DNA of 64,000 bases. Source: Apoderus coryli (lineage: Eukaryota; Arthropoda; Insecta; Coleoptera; Attelabidae). Shown piece after piece: positions 36,688-45,094 of the stretch. Under the pieces are notes generated by a model. That model saw only the letters and a program-made list of their open reading frames with translations, was not told the origin of the DNA and made no database searches. The DNA is taken from NCBI GenBank assembly GCA_911728435.2, contig OU452210.1, positions 3,534,001 to 3,598,000 on the forward strand, in the 5' to 3' direction. A program made the position numbers and the translations under genes. Numbering within the stretch: position 1 is the first letter of the stretch; every line of letters begins with the position of its first letter.

Positions 36688-38350
36688 GAGTTTCTTCTTC
36701 AATAAGAAAATGTTTTGTATTTTAATTTTATAATATTTTATTTAAATAATTTCCGCTAAATGTTTGTATACGTTTATATAGTCCATGCCATACTGTTTGA
36801 CTTTAACTAAATGACTGCGTGACTGTTTATTTTGAGCCACTGATGATGGAAACTTAATGTTCCGAAACATGTCTGGCGCTGCATGCTGATTGCATAATAA
36901 TATATAAATATTTTGGTGGAGTAGACGTTGTTTTATTTGTGTCTTACACATTCAACTCCTCTCGAAGATGGATTACTTCAGGAAATATACTTTTTTTTTT
37001 CTGATTTTTGAATAATATAGTTAGTTGGTTCACAATACTTTCCCTATGCGTGAAAGTAAAATGTGAAAATGTCTCAACATCATGACATATTACTGATTAA
37101 TTAATCATAAAATAAAAAAATCTAGATTTGCATTACCACTCAGCAGCGATTAGTCAATCTCAAAACTTTTCAAGTAAAGCCAATTATACGTAATTTCTTC
37201 GGAAAAAAGGGAAATGAAATATGTCTGTACTTAGGAAAATGACCACATTGAAGGAAGTCTTTAAAGATAGTACGAAAATGTCAAGATAATGCAAAGCTGA
37301 AACTGTAAGGAGTTTTGGCGATATGCCCTTTGTCGGTATTGTAATTTTAATTTAAAATTCTCATTTTGGTTTCTGTAACAAAATTTTAAAAAACATACAT
37401 ATTTGATTTTATTCAAAATACATAGGGTGAGATAAATATTTTCGTTAATGCGCTACATCCGAAGCTACATCCTTCGGATCCTGAGCCTTTGTTATTTATA
37501 TTATTTATCGTATTAGGTTATGCTAACACGAGGTTTAGATAAAAACAAGAGCGCAAGTCGCCAGTAAATATTCCTGGCACATATACCCTTTCTAGTTAGG
37601 TAGGTAGTTACATTATTAGCAAACATTAATTCTTTCACCATATTTCTATTTTATTACATTTCGTCTGCCTTGAGTCTTTGGAATTGGAATCTCTGTATTT
37701 TAAAAATAAAAGACTGCAACGCATTTTCTATTTGCAGAGTACACTTTTACTATAAAATGTTTTTGTTTACAACAAAGTCCTAATTTTGATAAATGGGTTA
37801 TTAAATTTAACGAAAAAGAAGACAAATAACGGAGAGTATTAGGATAGCTATATAAGCATCTATACCTGTAACATTTATGTATGTTGTTTCGGGCTAATGC
37901 AATAAATAACAGTTAGGGTTGATATAAATATTATTTCATACCTTTTCGTTGGCTTTCTTTTCGGTTTTCTCATCCTGTTTCTCCGAGTTTACATATCCGC
38001 CTAAAAGTACTCTAGTTCTAAGAGCACTGGTTGACAAAAGCTTCTCTAAATCTTGTTGTAGTTGATCTAGATCATCCATGGTAACAGAATCTTCTTCTGT
38101 TCTCGCTAAAACTAACTTTGCTTTTAGTAACTGAAGATCTTCTAAACAAAGAATACCTACTTGATGTATATATTGGTAATAATCTAGCCTTATCACACTG
38201 CTTTAATAAGGGTACATTAGAAAAGTCCATATCCGCTAGCTTTAATTCTGGTCGATATTTAGATGACGAGGAATGTACATATTTCACTTTATCATTAAAT
38301 TTCCCAGGACTTTTTGGGAATGAAGAAAACGATCGCCTATTCGAATTCAT
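32820..38350 (-). CDS. TADA3: Transcriptional adapter 3 (Ada3, SAGA/ATAC histone acetyltransferase module)
   Basis: Ada3 links Ada2-Gcn5 to the SAGA and ATAC coactivators in the nucleus. Seven exons join in frame: 38350-38161, 38111-37942, 35848-35651, 35592-35435, 35379-35285, 33457-33345 and 33182-32820 (428 aa; human 432). Key segments are ARLLPIYTSILARTEEDSVT and MDDLDQLQQDLEKLLSTSA at the N-terminus, DVPRNDNSDKFWTSVEPYCA in the middle, and a charged, helical C-terminus (ELEKVDRNILDLYNSIIVAR, then KKALQEERED). The N-terminus apparently shifts frame near 38160; a 49-nt GT-AG intron (38160-38112) restores the conserved sequence across ISILART-like residues. Intron 3 is also short (58 nt, 35650-35593) and its acceptor was chosen because it alone gives DDLAFLDGLLQEF in frame. 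Other introns host Penelope-like and LINE debris. Convergent with DENND6. Confidence 0.94.
33503..33672. repeat. Inverted repeat related to 11998-12111
   Basis: 33503-33616 is an inverted copy of 11998-12111. The adjoining stretch from about 33618 (TCGTGAACTGTTCACCGGGC) repeats part of the same unit in the opposite orientation, so the site is itself a small foldback. It leads directly into the hammerhead arm at 33693. Confidence 0.6.
33693..33767 (+). ncRNA. Type I hammerhead ribozyme, diverged copy
   Basis: Core CTGATGA is at 33714-33720, stem II is GTTG-TGGAT-CAAC at 33721-33733, and GAAA at 33734-33737. Stem III (CGGCCCG) and the GTC cleavage triplet end at 33746, with predicted cleavage after C33746. 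Stem I strands CACTCTGCC and GGTAGTGTG flank it. Compared with the 11.8-kb copies, the central C-G pair of stem II is replaced by U-A on both strands, a compensatory change that supports selection on the fold. Inner stem I has one new mismatch (TGGAG). It lies in TADA3 intron 5. Confidence 0.75.
33890..34535 (+). pseudogene. Non-LTR element remnant with RT tail and RNase H piece
   Basis: Broken frames encode LKMSPSESATIAFTKRKKTV and then KYLGVTLNSKLPWNAHLQRT, the usual 'KSxxxxFTRKxK...YLGVxLDxKLxWxxHL' region after an RT domain. At about 34321, HLIWDPDHSEIERNERAAWR continues into ARQASEI, an RNase H C-terminal motif. Elements of the I/R1 type carry this arrangement. Many stops and frameshifts are present. 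It lies in TADA3 intron 5, antisense to the gene. Confidence 0.6.
36318..36359 (-). ncRNA. Compact Penelope-type hammerhead ribozyme (left arm)
   Basis: On the minus strand: GCCA, core CTGATGA, stem II GGAA...TTCC, GAAA, minimal stem III CATG, then TC (GTC triplet), then TGGC, which pairs with GCCA as stem I. All core nucleotides agree with the hammerhead consensus. Stem III is very short, as in the Penelope-like element ribozymes. Confidence 0.72.
36836..36877 (+). ncRNA. Compact Penelope-type hammerhead ribozyme (right arm)
   Basis: This is the mirror copy of 36318-36359: GCCA at 36836, CTGATGA at 36840-36846, stem II GGAA...TTCC to 36863, GAAA at 36864-36867, GTC ending at 36873 as the predicted cleavage site, and TGGC at 36874-36877. 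Confidence 0.72.
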
Positions 38351-38865
38351 TCGGAAAAACTTTTATTTATAAATAAAAAATATTAGCACCGCATATAAAA
38401 TTAAAACTTAGAATTTAAAAATTATATAAAATTTATTTTTTTACGAATTTGTACTATCAAAACACTGTGGCACTGTTGAGGTTAATGTGTCAAGCTGTCA
38501 GGTGTCAGTTAGCCATAGAATAATGTTTATATACTGGAAGCTGGAAGTTAACACTTCGACTTCGAGCTACACTTCTCTATCTCTATCATTGGTCGATTGG
38601 TAGGCGTGATCCTTCTACAAATTATCAGCTCAGTTGGGCTGATGTGGCATAATCACCTACAGCTTTCCTCACCTGCATTTTTTATAAAGGAACGTCAAAC
38701 TATTAAAAGTATTATTAGCTATGAAACATTTTGACGTTAATTTCTCATTTAACTGTCAATTAAAATTTATCAGAATGCAAACTAAGAACATGGAGTTTTT
38801 GAAACCATTATTTGTCACGTAACTAGCGTTCACGTTATTGTCAGCATGCGCTCCTGTCATGTTAA

Positions 38866-40457
38866 TAGGGAGTTAAGGCAAAACCAAGGACGTATACGTA
38901 TCTCCATACGTAAACGTGAGATTTTGGTTATGTTTACACTAGATAAGCACTCATTCAAAATAGAGTTAAGGTGCCATCCAATACGTATCGTATATGCACT
39001 TTACTTGAGAAAAAGACTTTAAGATTTTTCTACTTCCATTTACTATGTTGTTAATATTATTGTTTTTGGTAAACATGTAGTATAGTTGTACTAAATTATG
39101 GTCTGACCGCGCCGCTGCGCAGTCAGACGAGTTTTGGGAGTTCAGATTGTAATCGAAGTGTGGTGTTGCCAGGTTTAAAACACACATATTATGTTGAAAC
39201 GGTTGAATATTTGGCGCTTAATTTTTGACCGTTAAGTCAAAGATTAATGTACACATTAATCTTTTGTTAAATGTAAATGCTACTCTAGGTTATACACCTA
39301 TTTGTTATATTTATGTGGATTAGTTCGATAGCAGTCATCATTAGGTAATCATTGCAGGAGGTTGGGGGTAAAATGCTGAGTATCGAAGGTTAGGTAGCAG
39401 GCAGGGAAGTGTTGTAAGGGTGTAATAGTGATGATCAGGAAGAGTTAGTAAAAGAGGGTGAGTGTAGAAAGCAGGATTGAGATGAAATGTAGTAGGCACG
39501 TTGTTGTTATATTAGTTCGATAGCAGTCATTATTAGGACAACACATCCCTGCCTGCTACCTAACCTTCCATACTCAGCATTTTACCCTTAACCTCCTGCA
39601 ATGATTACCTAACGATGACTGCTATCGAACTAATCCACACAAATATTGCAGGAGGTTGAGGGTAAAATGCTGAGTATGGAAGGTTAGGTAGCAGGCAGGG
39701 ATGTGTTGTCCTAATAATGACTGCTATCGAACTAATATAACAACAACGTGCCTACTACATTTCATCTCAATCCTGCTTTCTACACTCACCCTCTTTTACT
39801 AACTCTTCCTGATCATCACTATTACACCCTTACAACACTTCCCTGCCTGCTACCTAACCTTCTATACTCAGCATTTTACCCCCAGCAATGATATAATAAT
39901 TACATCCACTGTATAAATTTATAATATCATAAAATTGTATTATTCATTATATCAGTCGTTATAGTGAATAGATACCAACCTGGCAACATCGTTAGAGTAG
40001 TGACACTTTTTCACATAAAAATTCGTCTGACTGCGCAGCGGCGCGGTCAGACCATAATTTAGTACAACTATACTACATGTTTACCTTGTTTTTTAACCAT
40101 TAACCAAATACTTAATATATTTTATTATGTATACCTATAAACAATAACAGAAAAATGTTTATAATTGTTACAAAATAAACTACTACTACTACTAATAATA
40201 ATAAAGTATTTATTGCAAAATAACTTAGTTTAATTTTTAATACAGATTCAGTTTTTGTTGTTCTATTCTAGATATTCGTAGAAGTTCATGTAATTCCGAC
40301 AACAATCGGTTCAATACGTTTAAGTTTACGATACGCATAGAGGTACATATGTTTACGGCGTTCGTATCGTTAAACGTATCATAAATTTAAAGAGCGCATG
40401 CGTAGATGTCAAAAGATACGTTTACGTATACGTCACTGGCTTTGCCTTAACTCCCTA
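38866..40457. mobile_element. Non-autonomous inverted-repeat element flanked by TTAA
   Basis: Both ends begin TAGGGAGTTAAGGCAAA and continue with a similar GACGTATACGTA. TTAA lies immediately outside each end (38862-38865 and 40458-40461), as a target duplication would. A repeat family member without this insert occurs at about 17180 (TTAATAACTGATAAC), supporting insertion. TTAA duplication suggests a piggyBac-type MITE, though the terminal bases are not the usual CCC. It carries a second inverted-repeat element inside (39068-40085). No transposase ORF. Confidence 0.6.
39068..40085. repeat. Nested inverted repeats: 63-bp perfect arms around an inner palindrome
   Basis: Arms 39068-39130 and 40023-40085 are exact reverse complements (63 bp), containing GGTCTGACCGCGCCGCTGCG. 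Inside lies a second palindrome with arms of about 250 bp (39352-39602 and 39644-39890) and a short spacer. The left arm also contains inverted copies of its own motif GGTTAGGTAGCAGGCAGGGA. At least three levels of inverted symmetry are stacked. Confidence 0.8.
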
Positions 40458-41609
40458 TTAACTGATAACAGCATACGTTACTTGTGCAACATTTTCATAT
40501 CGATTGGTAAATAGAACGAGGGAAACAATTTAAGATATATTTATACAGTAAAGTGGGTGTAACGAAAGTTTTTTATTTTGTAATTAATTACAGGTTAGAA
40601 GATAAAGAACAAAAAAATCGATACAAGTCTTGTAGAAAAGTTGAAACAACACCACTCGACATTTCGTCTTCCTTGCTGGGCGGGAAAATTTCTATATATT
40701 TCTTATATAGAGGAATATATCGCTCAAAACCGTATGCGCATCTTCTTGCACAACGGATTAAAGGGAGATAGAGAAACTGCCTTTTTGATGTAGTTTCTGC
40801 CAACTTCATTGCCTTCCACATAACACACACAAGTTATGTGTTGCCTTCTAATGTTTATACTATAGCATGTTCAAAGGGCACATAAAATTAATATATGGTG
40901 GTGTAAGAATATTAGAATAATCTAACATTTTTGTATATCATTATGAAAGAGATATGATAAAATTGATGGTTTTGTTACTACCAAAATATATTTAATTTTA
41001 ATACTCAATATATGTTTTATATCTTAAATGTGGCATCATTAGCTTTTCCCGCATAAAATTTCACATTTATATACCAGATACCTGGTTACATCGATATATT
41101 ATAAACCTTATATTTTATATTATTATCACAATGAGCTGTGTTATTATTTTGTATGAAGAGTTTATGGTGATAATATACAATACAATGACGTGTTTTATAC
41201 CAATTAATTATTATTATAACTTTTCCATTACTTTTTAAGACTCCCCTGTAGGCGAACATCAAAATGGCCGCGCCCTATAATCCACCTTTTTTACCTTTCA
41301 CTTGAGCGATCTATTATTTCTCTATATATATGGTTGAAAACTGTACACGGTACACGGACACGGACTACATATTGAAGACGACATGTCGCTATAGAATTCC
41401 ACAGTGCACGGAATCGGCGTACAGGGTTTCAAAAACTCCGTATATTTATTATTCTCGATATTTGGATACTTAACGTTGTGTGTCCAGGTAGCTCTAATAA
41501 CGATACAACAAACAGAATATCGAAAGGTAAATTATCGATCTTCTAAAATTATATTCAATCCCTAAAACCCATATGATTAAGAATTTAACAAATTATAAGA
41601 TGTTTAATA
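40458..41609. other. 5' flank of BLOC1S5, no gene seen
   Basis: This is the continuation of the repeat family seen at about 17100-17220 (CTGATAACAGCATACGTTAC), then AT-rich sequence up to the BLOC1S5 start. A hairpin word CACATAAC...GTTATGTG lies near 40819-40843, like that at 15.85 kb. No clear promoter element is visible. Confidence 0.4.
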
Positions 41610-43165
41610 ATGTCTGACATAGTGAGGGGTGCGGTAATAATTTTGTTGAAATCTTACTAAATATTTAACAATATTTCATTTCTAGATATAAGTAAAGCTT
41701 GGGAACGACTGTTTGATCATAAAGTGTTTTTATCCAGTGAGATAAATTTTATGTTAAAGGAATTCGAGGTACTAAAATATTAAGGTATTTGTCTCAAATT
41801 GAACGTAAATCTTATACGGTTTTCATATTTAGCTAAAACATAGTGATCTGGAAATTGATTCGTTGTTTGGAACTGTAGAGAATGCAGCTGAGATAAGAGA
41901 TACAGAAGTAGAGAGACTTAAAGAAATTATTGGCGAAAAAGTGTCTACAACAAACAGGGAGCTTTCACAAACTTTGTATTTCTGTAGTGAAATCTGCCAA
42001 AGTGAAGAAGACTTCAACCTCAGAAACGTATGTAATCTAAAAATTGCACAATCGTAAATAAATAAGGAAAAAGAATTGGCAGTCGTGGCGTATAACAACC
42101 CAAATAGATCTTGAATCTTGACACGAAACGATACCTTTTTTAGGTGCTTGTTTTTAATATATTTCCTTATTTTGGCATCATTTGTATACACCCTTACTTG
42201 GTTTATTCAGTTGAAACATTTTTCATTTAAGCCACATTTTTCCACCTTTTGTGTCAAATGTTATATGTATACAGGGTGTCCGTAAAGTAACGGAACGGCC
42301 AATTATTTTTAAAATGGTACATTTTCAAAAAGAAAAAAGGCAAGACACGTCAGTTTTGATTTATATTTAGCAGGTTTTTGCCCCTTATCCACTTTTGGAC
42401 GTGTTGCTTTGTGATTAATTTCACCTTTAATGTAATGATTAATTTCACCTTTAATGTAATAATTAATTTTCTCAAGATTCATTGCAGCAAATTTTACTAA
42501 CAAAAGGAAAATGGTGTAATTTTTGTGATAAGTTAGGAAATTTTTGAGAATTTCGACAACTTCTCCTAATATGTAGGTACTTACCAAATATAATAAGTAA
42601 TAAGTTTGTGGCCCAATTAACAGTTTACCTAGGTATTATATCAAATTTTAGCACAAGGATACATTGTTATTATTATACATATTTTCTAATTTTCATATTG
42701 TCCAAAAGTCCTGAAACTTTTAAAATTCAAGATTTACAAACAGTTTTTAATGATCCTTTTTTCATGACGTATTATTATTATACTTTTTTCGTTTTTTTTT
42801 TTTTAATTTAGATTTTGAAACCTATCTAGCTATTTTAAGCTTCCAAAAATTTGAATTTTTACTTATGATTTTTTTCTTTCATCAGTTTTGTCCGTACTGT
42901 TCCAAATGCTTCAACAAACTTTCAATTTATCACGGTCATTTTAAGAATCCATGGTGTCCGGATTTGCGACTTTGAAGGCCTGATACAGATTAAATTAAAA
43001 ACTAAATAATCTATAAGTAAAACATTTGATGAAAAGATTGATTACAAAATTCATGATGAAGTTGACTTTAAATTTTATATTTATTATTATTACTTTATCG
43101 CAGGGTTTGCAGTTTTATATCAGTATTGCGATCTTCGTTAATATTAAAGATACGAAAAAGCCCAT

Positions 43166-43205
<40 letters not shown>

Positions 43206-45091
43206 AAACAAAGATATTCAACTAAGTTGACAGAGTATAGTATATCACCGATATACAAAGAAAAATGAAATAAACTAACTTGTACGAATCAAAAAAATCT
43301 CGTGACACAAGCTGGATTTGAACCAACATCTCCCAATTGCCGGTCAGGTGTTTTAACCAATTAAACTATCGTGGCACATGAATGAAACTTCTTTAATTCG
43401 TACATGCCTTGCTTCCTATGTGCTGTGCTACGCCTCGACCTTTTAATTCAAAGGCAACATAGACTACACACTGCCATAATGCAATGTTATTTCTCTTTTG
43501 CTCATCGCAAATAAATATAAATATAAATAAACAAACAAAGATATTCAACTAAGTTGACAGAGTATAGTATATCACCGATATACAAAGAAAAATGAAATAA
43601 ACTAACTTGTACGAATCAAAAAAATCTCGTGACACAAGCTGGATTTGAACCAACATCTCCCAATTGCCGGTCAGGTGTTTTAACCAATTAAACTATCGTG
43701 GCACATGAATGAAACTTCTTTAATTCGTACATGCCTTGCTTCCTATGTGCTGTGCTACGCCTCGACCTTTTAATTCAAAGGCAACATAGACTACACACTG
43801 CCATAATGCAATGTTATTTCTCTTTTGCTCATCGCAAATAAATATAAATATAAATAAACAAACAAAGATATTCAACTAAGTTGACAGAGTATAGTATATC
43901 ACCGATATACAAAGAAAAATGAAATAAACTAACTTGTACGAATCAAAAAAATCTCGTGACACAAGCTGGATTTGAACCAACATCTCCCAATTGCCGGTCA
44001 GGTGTTTTAACCAATTAAAGAGATGTTGGTTCAAATCCAGCTTGTGTCACGAGATTTTTTTGATTCGTACAAGTTAGTTTATTTCATTTTTCTTTGTATA
44101 TATATATATATATATATATAAATAAAATGTTTCTTTTTTCTTAGCCTTTTGTTGAAAAACAACAGTAAAATTTTTTTATAATTTGGGGTATAGGCTATAT
44201 CTTGGATTTATTAGTAATACTCTTTTTTGCTATATGCCAAGCTTTCGAAAATATTTATTTTCATCTTCAGGGCTACAAAATACAGAAAACGACACAATAT
44301 TAGTTGTGTTATTTATTATATTATTCTACACTGTTGTTACCTTAGATATGCTAAGTTGAGTCTTTAAATTAAGGGAAAACTGTACATTTTGTTTGGCTTA
44401 TATTACTATATACTTGTAATTTTATTTTTACAAAAAGGACTCTTCACATTTTTAATCTACTAATATTCTTATATATATATATATATATTATGTATATATA
44501 TATATATATTATGTAAGCCTTATTTATAAAAAATATTTCAAATATATTTCATTCGAACATCAGCTTCTATTTCCGAAATAAGTATCTAGTCAATTTAATA
44601 AACAAAATATTTCTGGTATAACGTATCAAAGTAACTTCTACATGTCCAGCGTTTTATTTTATTTTTAGATTCCATAAATTTTTCAGTGGAAGTCACTCAT
44701 TAACTTTATTGTTGGATATTGTTTTACTAAGAAAAACCGTGACGAGTCATTAAGACATCGATCTTCAAATAATCTTACATAGGTTATTTTGTTATTTAAT
44801 TGTGTTTATTGTAACATTGAACAAATTATTTAAATACAACATTCGCTCTAGTATGGCAGTGATCAAAATTCAAAAATTATTACCCTATCCATCCTTAGTA
44901 ACAATCTATTAATTTGCGATACTAATAATTAAAATTATTGATTCTTTCAGAATACTGCTAAAGAAGAAGAAATAAATAAACGAAAAATTGTTTGGGAGAA
45001 ATTTATGGATAATATAACAGAACAGTATTCTAAAATAAATATTAAATTTGAACAAGAGAAAACTAAATTAACAGAAGCTTTTGATCGGTAA
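41610..45091 (+). CDS. BLOC1S5: BLOC-1 subunit 5 (muted homologue)
   Basis: BLOC-1 is a coiled-coil complex that sorts cargo from endosomes to lysosome-related organelles such as pigment granules. Four exons join in frame: 41610-41628, 41686-41768, 41833-42027 and 44951-45091 (145 aa; human 187). The tiny first exon gives MSDIVR; the next reads DISKAWERLFDHKVFLSSEI and then NFMLKEFE, aligning with the conserved 'DLGEIHSRLLDHR...FVKEFEEKR' region of human muted. The remainder is highly charged and helical (VERLKEIIGEKVSTTNRELS, then KFMDNITEQYSKINIKFEQE), as expected for this family. The first donor is GTGCGG, which is weak. The stop TAA (45089-45091) is followed after one codon by the TMEM199 start. 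Intron 3 is 2.9 kb and contains a tandem repeat array. The name rests on a moderately conserved, coiled-coil family, so somewhat less certain than the neighbours. Confidence 0.86.
42267..42370. mobile_element. Terminal fragment of the element seen at 21449
   Basis: CAGGGTGTCCGTAAAGTAAC is followed by GGAACGG and a similar downstream 70 bp (AAAATGGTA, then CAGTTTTGAT), matching 21449-21540. Only the end is present. It lies in BLOC1S5 intron 3. Confidence 0.7.
43302..43377 (-). ncRNA. tRNA-like SINE head (copy 1)
   Basis: The minus strand gives a 76-nt cloverleaf. Acceptor strands GTGCCAC and GTGTCAC form six of seven pairs. A-box-like TAGTTTAATTGG precedes anticodon stem CCTGA/TTGGG with loop CCGGCAA, and the B-box GGTTCAAATCC is in the T arm. 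The nominal anticodon is GGC, but position 33 is C, not the near-universal U, so this is a tRNA-derived pseudogene. A T7 run follows a few bases later and could stop RNA polymerase III. Confidence 0.65.
43629..43704 (-). ncRNA. tRNA-like SINE head (copy 2)
   Basis: This is the identical counterpart of 43302-43377, one 327-bp period downstream, with the same boxes, the same C33 substitution and the same following T-run. Confidence 0.65.
44236..44273 (-). ncRNA. Compact hammerhead-like motif, divergent
   Basis: On the minus strand: GCC, CTGAAGA, stem II GAAAATA-AA-TATTTTC, GAAA, GCTT, then GGC pairing with GCC. Position 7 of the core tolerates any base, so CTGAAGA is permitted. Stem III is reduced to a loopless pair, which makes activity doubtful. 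The same layout recurs at 59.7 and 59.9 kb, so it is probably a Penelope-like relic. Confidence 0.4.
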
Positions 45092-45094
45092 ACC

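Larger units (their letters stand above)
36165..37030. mobile_element. Head-to-head Penelope-like element termini (inverted repeat with two hammerheads)
   Basis: Arms 36165-36542 and 36627-37030 are inverted copies separated by an 84-bp loop. They are practically identical except that the right arm has a poly-A expansion at about 36654-36682. An identical 69-codon ORF appears on opposite strands in each arm purely because of the inversion. Each arm contains the compact hammerhead motif and poly-A/T edges, as in Penelope-like pseudo-LTRs. No reverse transcriptase or GIY-YIG nuclease is present. It lies in TADA3 intron 2. Confidence 0.7.
43202..44098. repeat. Tandem array of a 327-bp SINE-like unit
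   Basis: Unit starts (AAACAAACAAAG) are at 43202, 43529 and 43856, an exact 327-bp period, with two complete copies and a partial third. The third copy turns into an inverted copy of itself at about 44018, forming a foldback to 44098. (TA)n runs border both sides. Each unit contains a 76-nt tRNA-like segment on the minus strand. The array sits in BLOC1S5 intron 3, antisense to the gene. Confidence 0.9.

Noticed and set aside
38072..38350. TADA3 as a frameshifted pseudogene
   Set aside because: A 49-nt GT-AG intron restores the conserved protein, and all other exons are intact.
43302..43377. Functional tRNA gene (anticodon GGC)
   Set aside because: C instead of U at position 33, a C-U mismatch in the acceptor stem and presence in repeated 327-bp units mark it as a SINE head.
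43202..44098. CRISPR-like array
   Set aside because: Units are 327 bp and identical throughout, with no short repeat/spacer alternation, and the genome is eukaryotic.
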